Assembly (NCBI RefSeq): GCF_020595095.1
Contig: NZ_JAJDOP010000002.1
Span: 310,001 to 374,000 of the forward strand
DNA length: 64,000 bases
From: Microvirga rosea
GTDB taxonomy: Bacteria; Pseudomonadota; Alphaproteobacteria; Rhizobiales; Beijerinckiaceae
Direction: 5' to 3'
Under the pieces are notes generated by a model. It saw only the letters and a program-made list of their open reading frames with translations, had not been told where the DNA came from and did no database searches. Both the position numbers and the translations under genes were made by a program. Below, piece by piece: positions 53,150 through 63,109 of this stretch; positions within the stretch are counted from its first letter, which is position 1; the number at the start of each line of letters is the position of its first letter.

Positions 53150-54334
53150 CTATTCCATGAGCCGTGAGAGCACCTGGTAAGCCGCGCGCACCCGGGCCTC
53201 GTTGGGGTAATATTTGTTGGCGAGCATCACGATGCCGACCTTCCTCTCGGGAACGAAGGCCACATAGGCCCCGAAGCCGCCGGTCGATCCGGTCTTGTTC
53301 AGGATCGCATCCGCGCGCGGCGCCATGGGGGGATCGATGGCCGTCGCCGGGTTCGCACTCTGCGACATCTTGGCTGAATTGCCCTGGATCATCTTCTCCA
53401 GCTTCGCCGGATAAGGGTATTGCTCCCAGACCAGATCCTGAATCACCTCGCCGGAACGGAAGTATCCGGTGTGCGTCGCCTCCACGGCGCGCGCGATCTT
53501 CGGCGGCACCGAGCCGATGCCCATGTTCACCTCGAGGAAGCGGATCATGTCCACGGCGTTCGATTTGACGCCGTAGGCTTCCGTCGCGAGGGGAGCCGGC
53601 GTCACACGCACCGGATTGTTCTTGGGGCTGTATCCCCAGGCGTATGATTTCATCTCCTCTGCGGGCACATTGATATAGGTCCGCTTCAGTCCGAGATCGG
53701 AGAACAGGCGTCCGGCGAGTGTCGTGAAATCTGCATTCATGGCCTTCGCGGTGGCCATCCCGAGAAGGCCGATGCTTGGATTGGCATAGCTGCGATAAGT
53801 ACCCGGAACGAATTGCGGATTCCAGGCCCGGTAATAGGCGATGAGCTGCTTGTCGTCCTGAACGTTGTTAGGCAGCTGGAGCGGGAATCCGCCGGCCGTA
53901 TGCGTCCCCAGATGCAGCAGACGCACGTCGTCGAGGGCGGTGCCCTTCAGTTCGGGCATGTGCTTGCTGACCGTGTCGTTCAGCGACAGCTTCCCTTCGA
54001 CCTCGGCATAGGTCGCCAGGGTCGCGGTGAACGCCTTGCTGATGGATCCCAGCTCGAAAAGGGTGTCGGATGTGACGGCCGCCTGAGGATCCTTCGAGGC
54101 CAAGCCGTATTCGACGAAATAACGCTTGCCGTCGATCGTCACGGCGACGGCCATTCCAGGAATGCCGTAGCGCTCGACGACCGGCTTGATCGCGTCGTCG
54201 ACGAGCTTGCGTATCTTGGCGTCCTGATCGGCTCCGGCGCCGAACGCGCCGGAGAGGCCACCGAGAGTCGAGGCGAAAAGAGCGGCTGCCAGTTTGGGAG
54301 CAAGTTTGGGGGAAAGTCGCGGGGGCAAAGGCAC
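53150..54334 (-). CDS. Class C (AmpC-type) beta-lactamase family protein
   Basis: The 394-residue protein has a signal peptide and the serine beta-lactamase/DD-peptidase motifs: SISK (Ser97-Lys100), YAN (in [10 protein letters not shown]) and KTG (in [11 protein letters not shown]). Length and spacing fit AmpC-type class C enzymes. It probably hydrolyses beta-lactams in the periplasm, although some family members are esterases or peptidases. No ampR is adjacent. It sits, reversed, between the two methylmalonyl-CoA mutase genes. Confidence 0.9.
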   Translation of the reverse strand: MPLPPRLSPKLAPKLAAALFASTLGGLSGAFGAGADQDAKIRKLVDDAIKPVVERYGIPGMAVAVTIDGKRYFVEYGLASKDPQAAVTSDTLFELGSISKAFTATLATYAEVEGKLSLNDTVSKHMPELKGTALDDVRLLHLGTHTAGGFPLQLPNNVQDDKQLIAYYRAWNPQFVPGTYRSYANPSIGLLGMATAKAMNADFTTLAGRLFSDLGLKRTYINVPAEEMKSYAWGYSPKNNPVRVTPAPLATEAYGVKSNAVDMIRFLEVNMGIGSVPPKIARAVEATHTGYFRSGEVIQDLVWEQYPYPAKLEKMIQGNSAKMSQSANPATAIDPPMAPRADAILNKTGSTGGFGAYVAFVPERKVGIVMLANKYYPNEARVRAAYQVLSRLME

Positions 54335-54681
54335 GTCCTCTTCGTTCGGAATATTCGCCGTTTAGGCTTCCCGCGCTCCGCCGACAAGCGACGTTAAATC
54401 GGACGAGCCATAAGATAAATTTGGGTATCGCTCAGAAGCCGACGCAGATCGGACAACCGATCCCGTACTCGGGCCGACGCGAAGGCACGGCAGTTTCACG
54501 ATACAAAATTTCATCAAAGAGGGAGATTTCAACCCGGAGGGCAAAGAAGCGTTCATTTGCGGCGCCCAAGCCGGACGCCTTGAGGGAGGTGATCCATTTT
54601 AAGGGGTGGCCCGACATGGACCGCGGTACTAAAATCAAATCCTGTTCTTTGCCCTGGGACCCTTCACCGTTGCACGAGATC
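54335..54681. other. Non-coding region upstream of mutase large subunit
   Basis: About 350 bp between the divergent beta-lactamase and mutase genes. The mutase frame stays open upstream to 54421, but the translation is unlike the family and unlike a protein, so I treat it as 5-prime non-coding DNA. It is slightly AT-richer near 54500-54560. Both promoters should lie here; none is clear. Confidence 0.5.
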
Positions 54682-56850
54682 ATGACCCGCATTCCGGACT
54701 TTTCGAGCGTCTCCTGGGCATCCGCGCCCCTGCCGTCATCGCTGAGGCCGAGATCGGAGGAGCCCTGGCTCACTCCCGAGGGGATTTCGGTGAAGGGCGT
54801 CTACGGGCAGGCCGATCGGGCCGGAATCGACTTTCTCGATACCTATCCGGGCATCGCGCCTTACCTGCGGGGCCCCTACCCGACCATGTACGTGAACCAG
54901 CCCTGGACCGTGCGCCAATATGCGGGCTTCTCGACGGCCGAGGATTCCAACGCCTTCTACCGGCGCAATCTCGCGGCGGGCCAGAAGGGGCTGTCCGTCG
55001 CCTTCGATCTTGCCACCCATCGCGGCTATGACTCGGACCATCCGCGCGTCGCCGGAGACGTGGGGATGGCGGGCGTCGCCATCGACTCGATCTACGACAT
55101 GCGGACCCTGTTCGCCGGCATCCCGCTCGACCAGATGAGCGTGTCGATGACGATGAACGGCGCCGTTCTCCCCGTTCTGGCGCTCTACATCGTCGCGGCG
55201 GAGGAACAGGGAGTGCCCGCGTCAAAGCTGTCGGGCACGATCCAGAACGATATCCTGAAGGAATTCATGGTGCGCAACACCTACATCTACCCGCCCAAGG
55301 GGTCGATGCGCATCATCTCGGACATCTTCGCCTACACGTCGGCGAACATGCCGAAATTCAACTCCATCTCCATCTCCGGCTACCACATGCAGGAAGCCGG
55401 AGCGACGCAGGATCTGGAACTCGCCTATACCCTGGCGGACGGCGTCGAGTACATTCGCGCGGGCCTGGCCGCGGGCCTGACCATCGACCAGTTCGCGCCG
55501 CGCCTCTCGTTCTTCTGGGCCGTGGGCATGAACTTCTTCATGGAAGTCGCCAAGATGCGCGCCGGGCGCCTGCTTTGGGCAAAGCTCGTGAAGCAGTTCA
55601 ATCCGCAGAATGAAAAATCCCTCCCCTTGCGCACCCACTCGCAGACCTCCGGCTGGTCGTTGACCGCGCAGGACGTGTTCAACAACGTGGCGCGCACCTG
55701 CATCGAGGCGATGGCAGCAACGCAGGGACACACCCAGTCGCTGCACACCAACGCCCTAGACGAGGCGCTGGCCCTGCCCACCGACTTCTCCGCGCGCATC
55801 GCCCGCAACACCCAGCTGTTCCTGCAGCAGGAAAGCGGGACGACCCGGATCATCGATCCCTGGGGCGGCTCCTTCTATGTGGAACGCCTGACGAAGGAGC
55901 TGGCGGAAAAGGCCTGGGGGCACATTCAGGAGGTGGAAAGCCTCGGCGGAATGGCGAAGGCCATCGAAGCCGGCATTCCGAAGCTCAAGATCGAGGAAGC
56001 CGCCGCCCGGACCCAGGCCCGGATCGATTCCGGCCACCAGGTGATCGTCGGCGTCAACGCGGTCCGCCCGACGGACGAAGCTGTCATCGAGATTCTCAAG
56101 GTCGACAACGCCGCCGTGCGGGCCCGCCAGATCGAAAAACTTCGGCGCCTGAAGGCGGAGCGCAGCGCGGCCGATGTGGAAGCCGCGCTCTCGGCCCTGT
56201 CGAAAGGCGCCGCATCGGGCGAAGGCAACCTGCTCGATCTCGCCGTGAAGGCGGCGCGGGCCAAGGCGACCGTCGGCGAGATTTCCGACGCGTTGGAAAA
56301 GGTCTGGGGTCGTCACCGGGCCGAGATCAAGGCGATCTCCGGCGTCTACAAGCGGGAGGTCGGAATGGAATCGCCGGTGCTGGAAAAGGTGCGCCAGCTC
56401 GTGGAGGACTTCGAGGACAACGACGGACGGCGTCCCCGCATCCTCGTCGCGAAAATGGGTCAGGACGGGCACGACCGCGGCCAGAAGGTGATCGCCTCCG
56501 CGTTCGCGGATCTCGGTTTCGACGTCGACATCGGGCCGCTCTTCGCCACGCCGTCCGAGGCGGCGCGTCAGGCCGTGGAGAACGACGTCCATATCATCGG
56601 TGTCTCGTCCCTCGCGGCCGGGCACCTGACCCTTGTGCCGGAATTGAAAGCCGAACTCGCGAAATACGGCCGCGACGACATCATGATCGTTGTCGGCGGC
56701 GTGATCCCGCCCCAAGACTTCGATGCGCTCCACGCGGCCGGCGCCTCCGCGATCTTCCCGCCCGGAACGGTGATCGCCGATGCCGCCGTGAACCTCATCG
56801 GCGAACTGAACCGCCGCCTCGGCTATGGGCCGAAGCAGGCGGCGGAGTAG
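54682..56850 (+). CDS. scpA: Methylmalonyl-CoA mutase large subunit
   Basis: The 722-residue catalytic subunit begins [15 protein letters not shown]-barrel domain: [56 protein letters not shown] in region, then [17 protein letters not shown]-terminal cobalamin-binding domain: [15 protein letters not shown], where His597 is the cobalt ligand. It converts (R)-methylmalonyl-CoA to succinyl-CoA using adenosylcobalamin. Partner: the small subunit at 50284-52173, separated here by three unrelated genes. MeaB at 62117 is its chaperone. Confidence 0.97.
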   Translation: MTRIPDFSSVSWASAPLPSSLRPRSEEPWLTPEGISVKGVYGQADRAGIDFLDTYPGIAPYLRGPYPTMYVNQPWTVRQYAGFSTAEDSNAFYRRNLAAGQKGLSVAFDLATHRGYDSDHPRVAGDVGMAGVAIDSIYDMRTLFAGIPLDQMSVSMTMNGAVLPVLALYIVAAEEQGVPASKLSGTIQNDILKEFMVRNTYIYPPKGSMRIISDIFAYTSANMPKFNSISISGYHMQEAGATQDLELAYTLADGVEYIRAGLAAGLTIDQFAPRLSFFWAVGMNFFMEVAKMRAGRLLWAKLVKQFNPQNEKSLPLRTHSQTSGWSLTAQDVFNNVARTCIEAMAATQGHTQSLHTNALDEALALPTDFSARIARNTQLFLQQESGTTRIIDPWGGSFYVERLTKELAEKAWGHIQEVESLGGMAKAIEAGIPKLKIEEAAARTQARIDSGHQVIVGVNAVRPTDEAVIEILKVDNAAVRARQIEKLRRLKAERSAADVEAALSALSKGAASGEGNLLDLAVKAARAKATVGEISDALEKVWGRHRAEIKAISGVYKREVGMESPVLEKVRQLVEDFEDNDGRRPRILVAKMGQDGHDRGQKVIASAFADLGFDVDIGPLFATPSEAARQAVENDVHIIGVSSLAAGHLTLVPELKAELAKYGRDDIMIVVGGVIPPQDFDALHAAGASAIFPPGTVIADAAVNLIGELNRRLGYGPKQAAE

Positions 56851-56871
56851 GCCAACAATCCACGGATCTTC

Positions 56872-57858
56872 CTATTCGAGCTTGATTCCGGCGGTCTTGA
56901 TGACCTTCTCCCACTTCGCGCCCTCGCTTTGCATGTAAGCGGCCATTTCGGCGGGGGTGCTCTGGAGAACGTCGATGCCGGCGGCCACGAGCTTGTCGCG
57001 GATCGCCGCCTGCCCCACGGCCCGACGATACGTTTCGTTGAGCTTGTCGATGATGTCGGCCGGTGTCTTGGCGGGGGCCACGATCCCCTGCCAGGCCCAG
57101 GCTTCGAAGCCCGGAAAATCGGCCGCAACGGGAGGCACGCCCGGAAGCCCGGGGAACGGGCCGGGTGATGCAACGGCAATCGCCTTGATCGGCCCGGAGA
57201 GCTGCGAGCGCGCGGTCGCGTAGTCGATGAACATCATGCTGATGTTGCCGGCGACGAGGTCCTGAACGGCGGGAGCCGCGCCCCGGTAGGGAACGTGGGT
57301 CAGCTTGATGCCCGCTCCTTGCGCAAGCAGCTCGGTTGCCAGATGGAAGGGACTTCCGAGCCCCGGGGTGCCGTAGTTGATCGCGCCCGGAGTTTGCTTC
57401 GCGGCGGCAATGAGCTCCTGAACGGAATTCACCTTCAATTTGTCGGTGTTCACCAAGAGCACGAGGGCAAAGCGCCCGCTGAGGGAAATCGGACTGAAGT
57501 CCTTGTAGGGATCGAAGGACAGCTTGCTGTAGAGGGACCGATTGGTGGCGAAGGTGGCGGAATCGCCAAGAAGCAGGGTGTAGCCGTCAGGCTCCGCGTG
57601 GGCGACGGCGTCCGCTCCCAGATTGGTGCCCGCACCGGCCTTGTTCTCGATGACGAATTGCTGCCCCAGCTGCTTGCCGATCTCCGCGAAGACGAGACGC
57701 GCGAAGAAATCCGTTCCGCCACCCGCCGCGTAGGGAACGACCACGCGGACCGGCCGGGTGGGATAGGCCGTCTGCGCCCGTGCGGCCCACGGCGTGAGGG
57801 ACGAGGCGGCGCAGACCGCCGTCAGGCCGGCCAGGATGTCGCGGCGGGTTCTTCTCAT
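56872..57858 (-). CDS. Tripartite tricarboxylate transporter substrate-binding protein (TctC/Bug)
   Basis: The 328-residue protein has a twin-arginine-like signal (MRRTRRDILAGLTAVCAASSLTPWAARAQ). It carries Bug-family blocks: YPTRPVRVVVPYAAGGGTDFFAR, VIENKAGAGTNLGADAVAHAEPDGYTLLL, THVPYRGAAPAVQDLVAGNISMMF and GVPPVAADFPGFEAWAWQGIVAP. It binds a carboxylate in the periplasm. No TctA/TctB membrane genes are adjacent, as is common for Bug proteins. GGAGG precedes the ATG at 57858. Confidence 0.93.
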   Translation of the reverse strand: MRRTRRDILAGLTAVCAASSLTPWAARAQTAYPTRPVRVVVPYAAGGGTDFFARLVFAEIGKQLGQQFVIENKAGAGTNLGADAVAHAEPDGYTLLLGDSATFATNRSLYSKLSFDPYKDFSPISLSGRFALVLLVNTDKLKVNSVQELIAAAKQTPGAINYGTPGLGSPFHLATELLAQGAGIKLTHVPYRGAAPAVQDLVAGNISMMFIDYATARSQLSGPIKAIAVASPGPFPGLPGVPPVAADFPGFEAWAWQGIVAPAKTPADIIDKLNETYRRAVGQAAIRDKLVAAGIDVLQSTPAEMAAYMQSEGAKWEKVIKTAGIKLE

Positions 57859-57985
57859 GGTTTCCTCCAAATTCTCTCTTGTTGGAGAGGAACCTAGTCT
57901 CGAACCCCTTCGCGGCAAGCGTCCCGGCCGGACCGGCCAGCGGAGAGCACCGTCCCGTCACGTCCGTGACGAGGCCCCGGCGATC

Positions 57986-58456
57986 TCAGATCTGAGCGAA
58001 GATCTCCAGCAGATTCCCGTCGGGATCGCGGAAGAAGAGCGTGCGATGGCCCCAGGGCTGATCCGTCGGCGGAGACACCGGCGTGACGCCCGCGCCGCGC
58101 AATGCATCCGCGCAGGCGTCCACGTTCCGCCGTTCGACCTCGAAGGCCAGCTGCAGCGCCGCCGCTCCGCGCGGAACGGCGGGATCGGCTTTGGTGACGT
58201 GAGGATGCGCAAGGGCCAGCACGGTCCCGCCGATCCGGTATTCGATCCAGTCGGCCGACAGTTCCCGCGAGACCTTGAAGCGCATCACGTTCTGATAAAA
58301 GTCGCGCATGGCTTTCATGTCGCGCGCATAAATGACCGTGTAGTCGATCTGCCGGATCGCGCTGAGCGGATGGTTGTCTGCCGCCGACGGCACATTGCTT
58401 CCCGCAAGGGTCGCGGCGGCAGTAGCGCTTGCCAGAAGATCACGTCTCGACATCAT
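57986..58456 (-). CDS. VOC family protein (glyoxalase/bleomycin-resistance fold), exported
   Basis: The 156-residue protein begins MMSRRDLLASATAAATLAGSNVPSAA, a twin-arginine signal, followed by a VOC fold: IDYTVIYARDMKAMRDFYQNVMRF with a metal His/Tyr-type position, ALAHPH, ALQLAFEVERRNVDACADALR and GHRTLFFRDPDGNLLEIFAQI with the C-terminal metal Glu. Tat export of a metal-binding VOC protein is plausible. Divergent from the HTH regulator at 58525, with a small inverted repeat between, suggesting regulation by it. Confidence 0.88.
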   Translation of the reverse strand: MMSRRDLLASATAAATLAGSNVPSAADNHPLSAIRQIDYTVIYARDMKAMRDFYQNVMRFKVSRELSADWIEYRIGGTVLALAHPHVTKADPAVPRGAAALQLAFEVERRNVDACADALRGAGVTPVSPPTDQPWGHRTLFFRDPDGNLLEIFAQI

Positions 58457-58466
58457 GGTTGTCTCC

Positions 58467-58482
58467 GGTTCAAGAAAGAACC
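58467..58482. promoter_or_regulatory. Inverted repeat between VOC and HTH regulator genes
   Basis: GGTTC-AAGAAA-GAACC, 5-bp arms, lies 11 bp from the VOC start and 43 bp before the regulator start. Candidate operator of the adjacent HTH regulator. Confidence 0.4.
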
Positions 58483-58524
58483 CAGATGTGCCGCATGGAC
58501 CATGGGCGGAACAGGAGCCTTGTC

Positions 58525-59382
58525 ATGCTAGTATCGGCAGTACCAGTTTCCGCGACCGAGGCCGATCAATCCTATGATCGCCGCCGCGAGCTGGCGGCGT
58601 TTCTCAAGCGCAAGCGAGCGCTGCTGTCGCCGGAGGATATGGGCTTTCCTCGCTCGCCCCGCCGGCGGGTCAAGGGACTGCTTCGGGAGGAAGTCGCCCA
58701 GCGGGCCGGCGTCAGCCTCACCTGGTACACGTGGCTCGAGCAGGCACGGGAGATCCAGGCCTCCGTGGACCTTGTGGAACGCCTTGCGAAAGCGCTGCTT
58801 CTGAATGATGCCGAGCGTCGGCACCTGCGCCTCCTCAGCGATCCCCAGTGGCGCGAGATGGCCGTGACGGAAAGCGCGCCCGCCTCCCTCGCAACTTGGA
58901 TCCGCGGCCTCGATCCGCAGCCCGCCTACGCGCTCAACGGCCTGTGGAACATCATCGCCTGGAACGAGGCGGCCTGCGCGCTGCTGGGAGACTTCTCCGC
59001 CGTGCCCGCGGAGGAAAGAAACCTGATGCGCCTCCTGTTCCTCGATGCGGGATGGCGAAGCCTGTTCGTCGACTGGGATGACATTGCCGCCGCGTCCGTG
59101 GCCCAATTCCGGATCGCGGCCGCGCAGGCTCCCCGCCGAGCCGTCCAGCAACTGATCGACACCCTCAGCAGCAATTCCTCGACCTTCGCCCGCCTGTGGG
59201 CGGAAGGCGCCGTTGGCGGGCCGGAGATCCGTGTGAAACGGCTCCGGCATCCGCGCCATGGGGCGATCGCGCTGGGCTTTGCCTCGGTGCGCCCGGAGGG
59301 ATCGGGAGAGGATATCAGCGTCACGATTTACGCGCAGCCGGTTGCGGGTGATGCCACCGAAACCGGCGTGAACCGATCCTAG
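58525..59382 (+). CDS. XRE-family regulator with MmyB-like ligand-binding domain
   Basis: The 285-residue protein has an N-terminal helix-turn-helix (residues 20-85: RRELAAFLKRKRALLSPEDMG, then LREEVAQRAGVSLTWYTWLEQAREIQAS) and a C-terminal MmyB-like domain with LNGLWNIIAWNEAACALLGDF and RVKRLRHPRHGAIALGFAS. Members usually regulate a divergent neighbour, here the VOC protein. ATG 58525 is preceded by AGGAG at 9 nt; upstream in-frame ATGs would extend into the control region. Confidence 0.9.
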   Translation: MLVSAVPVSATEADQSYDRRRELAAFLKRKRALLSPEDMGFPRSPRRRVKGLLREEVAQRAGVSLTWYTWLEQAREIQASVDLVERLAKALLLNDAERRHLRLLSDPQWREMAVTESAPASLATWIRGLDPQPAYALNGLWNIIAWNEAACALLGDFSAVPAEERNLMRLLFLDAGWRSLFVDWDDIAAASVAQFRIAAAQAPRRAVQQLIDTLSSNSSTFARLWAEGAVGGPEIRVKRLRHPRHGAIALGFASVRPEGSGEDISVTIYAQPVAGDATETGVNRS

Positions 59383-59413
59383 ATGCGCGCTCCCCTTCCT
59401 GGGATCAGCGTCC

Positions 59414-60040
59414 TCAGGATTGCGCGGCGCGAAGGGTCACGGTTGCAATTCCCGCGCCGATCAACAGGCCTCCGCCGATCTTGTTGACGATGCCCATGGC
59501 GCGTGGATTGCGCACGGCCTTTCGCGCCCGCGATGCAATCAGCGCGTAGGTGAAGGCATTGGCGAAGGCCAGCACCAAGAACGTCGAGGCGAAGATACCG
59601 ATCTGCGGGAACAGCGCCGTCCTCGGGTCGATGAACTGCGGCAGGAACGCGACGAAGAACGTGATGCCTTTGGGGTTGAGCGCGGTGACGAGCCAGGCAT
59701 GGCTCAGCATTTTCATGGACGAGGCCGCATCCGTCCGGGGCTTCGCGTCGAGCGCTCCGCCCGCGCGCCAGAGCTTGACGCCGAGCCAGACGAGATAGGC
59801 GGCCCCGGCCCATTTAAGCGCGGTGAACACGGTCGCCGAGGCGGCAAGAAGGGCTCCCAGCCCGAGGAGAGAAACGGTCATCGCCGTAAAGTCTCCCAGC
59901 GCCACGCCGACCGCCATGGGCAGCGCCGTACGCCAGCCCTGACCCAGCGCATAGGAGACGACGAGCAGGATCGTCGGTCCTGGAATCACCAGGAGGATGG
60001 CAGATGCAGCCGCAAAGGCGAGCCAGTTTTCGAGATTCAT
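59414..60040 (-). CDS. LysE family amino-acid exporter
   Basis: The 208-residue protein has about six membrane helices and the LysE/RhtB pattern: PGPTILLVVSYALGQGWRTALPMAVGVALGDF near residues 20-52, KWAGAAYLVWLGVKLWR, and LNPKGITFFVAFLPQFI near 120-136. It exports an amino acid or related compound across the inner membrane; the substrate is unknown. Convergent with the HTH regulator. Start ATG 60040. Confidence 0.94.
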   Translation of the reverse strand: MNLENWLAFAAASAILLVIPGPTILLVVSYALGQGWRTALPMAVGVALGDFTAMTVSLLGLGALLAASATVFTALKWAGAAYLVWLGVKLWRAGGALDAKPRTDAASSMKMLSHAWLVTALNPKGITFFVAFLPQFIDPRTALFPQIGIFASTFLVLAFANAFTYALIASRARKAVRNPRAMGIVNKIGGGLLIGAGIATVTLRAAQS

Positions 60041-60140
60041 AGCGGGATCCCACGACAGGAGAGCAGCAAGCCACAGCTCGGGCGACCTGTCGAGGGGGAT
60101 ATCGCTCGCTTACCGGCGGCCCCGAGAGGCAGCGCTCCGG

Positions 60141-61121
60141 CTACATCCTTTGGCGCTCGATGGCGCGCTTGATCACCTGCTCCACTTCCTTGTTCGAGAG
60201 GAACAGGTCGTGGTTGATGATCCCGCTGCCGAATTCCGAGGCGTCGGCGACGCGCACGCCGAGCGCCTCCAGCCGTTCGCGGTCGGCCGCGCCGGCACGG
60301 ACGATGCCGCCCGCCAGGCGTCCGGACACGGCGAGAGCCCGGTCGTTGGTGGAGCTGATGACCGTGATCTTCTTCGCATCGGGACCCAGGCGTTCGAGGC
60401 CGCGGGCGAAGAGGTCGATGTCGATGTCGGGGGCCGCCATGACGATTGCCCCGATGCGCTCCATGGCGCTGGCGCCGCCGTCGGTGCGCAGCATGCGCAG
60501 CGCCTCCAGGGTCAGCAATGTCCCCATGCTGTGGGCCACGATATGGATGCGCCCGCCGCTCGGCGTCTTGGCGATCGCCGCCAGCAGATCTTCCAGGGAA
60601 TCGCGTGACCACATGGCGGCCTCGCGGTCGGCCACGTAGCTGAAGGTCGATCCCGCGGACGGCCAGGTGAAGAGGCCCGTCACGCCCGAAAACCGGATTC
60701 CCTCGGAGAGCTGAATCGTGGATGTGGCGGCCGTATCGAAGCTTTCGCGATAACCATGGATGTAGAGGAGAAGATCGCGTCCGAGGGCCGCCTGGGCAAA
60801 GGCGTCCGCCGCGTTGTTGCGCGTCACGTTGTCGACGGATGCGATGCTCCATCCGCCCCGGCCGATCAGCGAGCGGCTCGGGGGCGTCAACCGCGCCTCC
60901 GCGAAGATGAGGTCCGGGGAGCGTTCGCTGCTGAACCACGGCTTCTGGATCGGATCGCCCACCGGAAGCCGTGTGGTCGCGACGAGCAGGCGCGGATCCG
61001 CCGCGAGTCCAGGGCGCGGCGCGGTTGGCGCGCCTGTCACGACCGTTTCGCCGCCGAGGCAGCCCGAAAGGATCAACGCGACGAAGCCGAGAGCGGATAA
61101 GCGGGCGATTCGTGGGAACAT
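60141..61121 (-). CDS. Lipoprotein alpha/beta hydrolase (DUF900 type)
   Basis: The 326-residue protein has a lipoprotein signal (MFPRIARLSALGFVALILSGC, lipidated Cys21) and an alpha/beta-hydrolase domain of the DUF900 group. The oxyanion segment LLLYIHGYRESF, nucleophile GRIHIVAHSMGT (Ser in AHSMG), VMAAPDIDIDLF and a C-terminal INHDLFLSNKEV with a candidate His are present. It is probably an envelope-anchored esterase or lipase. The start at 61121 is set by the lipoprotein signal; upstream frame residues are non-conserved. Confidence 0.88.
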   Translation of the reverse strand: MFPRIARLSALGFVALILSGCLGGETVVTGAPTAPRPGLAADPRLLVATTRLPVGDPIQKPWFSSERSPDLIFAEARLTPPSRSLIGRGGWSIASVDNVTRNNAADAFAQAALGRDLLLYIHGYRESFDTAATSTIQLSEGIRFSGVTGLFTWPSAGSTFSYVADREAAMWSRDSLEDLLAAIAKTPSGGRIHIVAHSMGTLLTLEALRMLRTDGGASAMERIGAIVMAAPDIDIDLFARGLERLGPDAKKITVISSTNDRALAVSGRLAGGIVRAGAADRERLEALGVRVADASEFGSGIINHDLFLSNKEVEQVIKRAIERQRM

Positions 61122-61260
61122 GAAACCGTAGCGAACAAGGAATCCGGGCCGCTGTTTTGCCGCGGATGATGGCGAGGGCAAGGCAGCCGCCGGGCCTGCC
61201 CCCGAAACTTCGCCGCCATGGTAAACCATTGGTGAACGTCCGGCCTTCGAGAACGCCTTG

Positions 61261-62046
61261 ATGGCACCGGGCCCGGCGCTTATCTTCGCAACAATGATAC
61301 TGCTCGCCCGCGTCCTCCTTCTCATCCTCGGCCTGTTCTTCTTTCCCCTCGGCGCCCATGCCCTGTGGTGGGTGATGCGCGACGACGTGGCGCCGACCTG
61401 GCGCGACGCCGATTGGTCGAGCGCGAAGCTGCTGCCCCAGCCCGCCGCGGCGCCTCAGGCCATCGTGGCGATCTATGCGGCCCGCGTCGGACGCTGGCGC
61501 GGAATTTTTGCGCACCACAGCTGGGTCGTCGTGAAGGAGGAAGGGGCCTCCCGCTATACCCGCTTCGACAAGGTCGGATGGGGCAGCCCCGTGCGCACCA
61601 ACGGCTGGGTCGCCGATGGACGCTGGTTCGGCAATCCGCCGCAGCCGATCGTTTATCTCGAGGGCGAGGCGGCCGCTCGGCTGATCCCGCAGATCCGGCA
61701 GGCGGTCGCCAGCTATCCCTATAGCCGCGCGGGCGACTACAACGCCTGGCCGGGGCCGAACTCCAACACCTTCGTGGCCCATGTGATGCGCTCGGTTCCC
61801 GAATTGAGCGCCGCGATGCCTCCGACGGCCCTCGGCAAGGATTGGCAGCCGTTCCGCGACATTGTCGGGCTCACGCCGAGCCGCACGGGCTTCCAGATTT
61901 CCCTCGGCGGATATGCGGGGCTCTCGGTGGGCTGGGTCGAGGGAATCGAGGTGGACCTGCTCGGCCTCGTCGCCGGGCTCGACCTGCGGCGTCCGGCCAT
62001 CAAGCTCCCCGGTTGGGGGCGGATCGGCATGGATCCGATCGTCTAG
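61261..62046 (+). CDS. DUF3750 family membrane-anchored protein
   Basis: The 261-residue protein has an N-terminal membrane helix (about residues 13-33) and the DUF3750 pattern: IVAIYAARVGRWRGIFAHHSWVVVKEEGASRYTRFDKVGWG and YPYSRAGDYNAWPGPNSNTFVAHVMRSVPEL in region, with conserved His/Cys-protease-like positions (HHSW, NTF). Function unknown. ATG at 61261 is used; ATG 61294 (MILLARVL) would also preserve the helix. Same strand as meaB, 70 bp upstream. Confidence 0.88.
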   Translation: MAPGPALIFATMILLARVLLLILGLFFFPLGAHALWWVMRDDVAPTWRDADWSSAKLLPQPAAAPQAIVAIYAARVGRWRGIFAHHSWVVVKEEGASRYTRFDKVGWGSPVRTNGWVADGRWFGNPPQPIVYLEGEAAARLIPQIRQAVASYPYSRAGDYNAWPGPNSNTFVAHVMRSVPELSAAMPPTALGKDWQPFRDIVGLTPSRTGFQISLGGYAGLSVGWVEGIEVDLLGLVAGLDLRRPAIKLPGWGRIGMDPIV

Positions 62047-62116
62047 CGCATCGCGGTCCACAACGCGCCGGCAAATCCCTGTCCCCCTTTTCCCGAAAAT
62101 GCTCTAAGCCTCTCCC

Positions 62117-63103
62117 ATGACCGGGGGCACACCACGCAAGAGCCATGTCACCGCCGAGGCCGTCGCGCGCGGCGATCGCGCCGCGCTCGCGCGCGCCATT
62201 ACGCTGATGGAATCGCGCCGCGCCGATCACCGGGCCGCGGCGCGGGACCTGCTGCAGGCCCTGATGCCGCGCACCGGCGGCGCCGTCCGGGTCGGCATTA
62301 CGGGCGTCCCGGGCGTCGGCAAATCCACCACCATCGACACCCTCGGCCATCGCCTCACGGAACAGGGCCACAAGGTGGCGGTGCTGGCGGTCGATCCGAG
62401 TTCCACCCGCACGGGCGGCGCCATCCTGGGGGACAAGACGCGCATGGCGCGGCTCGCGGCGGATCCGAATGCCTTCATCCGGCCCTCCCCTTCCTCCGGC
62501 ACCCTCGGAGGCGTCGCGGCCAAGACGCGCGAGACGATGCTGCTGTGCGAGGCGGCGGGCTTCGACGTGATCCTCGTGGAGACCGTGGGCGTCGGCCAAT
62601 CGGAGACGGCGGTGGCGGACCTGACCGATTTCTTCCTCGTGCTCATGCTGCCCGGCGCCGGCGACGAACTGCAGGGGATCAAGAAGGGCATTCTCGAACT
62701 CGCCGACATGATCGCGGTCAACAAGGCCGATGACGCGGATGCCCGGGCCAAGGCGGCGGCCGCCGAGTATCGCGCGGCGCTTCACATCCTCACCCCGGCC
62801 TCCGCAGCATGGACCCCGCCGGTCCTGACGGTGTCCGGCCTCACCGGACAGGGCCTCGACGACCTGTGGACAAAGGTGATCGAGCACCGCAAGCGCCTGG
62901 AAGCAACCGGCGAACTGTCCGCCAAGCGCCGGGCTCAGGACGCGAAATGGATGTGGGCCCTCGTCCACGAGCGCCTTTACGACCGCCTGCATCATGACCC
63001 GGCCCTGAGGCGCCGGGTGCCGGAAATCGAGAAGCACATCGCCTCGGGCCAGCTTTCGCCGACGGCCGGAGCCGACGAGATCGTCGGGTTGCTGGGCCTG
63101 TGA
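62117..63103 (+). CDS. meaB: Methylmalonyl-CoA mutase-associated GTPase MeaB
   Basis: The 328-residue G3E-family GTPase has Walker A GVPGVGKST (Lys69), ETVGVGQSETAVADLTDFF (switch and Walker B region), and NKADD for guanine recognition. A C-terminal dimerisation arm follows (about 265-328). MeaB/ArgK gates cobalamin loading and protects methylmalonyl-CoA mutase from inactivation; its client is encoded at 50284-56850, about 5 kb away on the same strand. Start ATG 62117. Confidence 0.96.
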   Translation: MTGGTPRKSHVTAEAVARGDRAALARAITLMESRRADHRAAARDLLQALMPRTGGAVRVGITGVPGVGKSTTIDTLGHRLTEQGHKVAVLAVDPSSTRTGGAILGDKTRMARLAADPNAFIRPSPSSGTLGGVAAKTRETMLLCEAAGFDVILVETVGVGQSETAVADLTDFFLVLMLPGAGDELQGIKKGILELADMIAVNKADDADARAKAAAAEYRAALHILTPASAAWTPPVLTVSGLTGQGLDDLWTKVIEHRKRLEATGELSAKRRAQDAKWMWALVHERLYDRLHHDPALRRRVPEIEKHIASGQLSPTAGADEIVGLLGL

Positions 63104-63109
63104 CGGTTC

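Noticed and set aside
54421-54681. N-terminal extension of the mutase large subunit
   Set aside because: Residues encoded before 54682 are unlike the family and the known N-terminus matches the start at 54682.
62047-62116. Possible repeat or terminator (TTTTCCCGAAAATGCTCT)
   Set aside because: It resembles a common Hyphomicrobiales intergenic motif but only one partial copy is visible here, so no claim is made.
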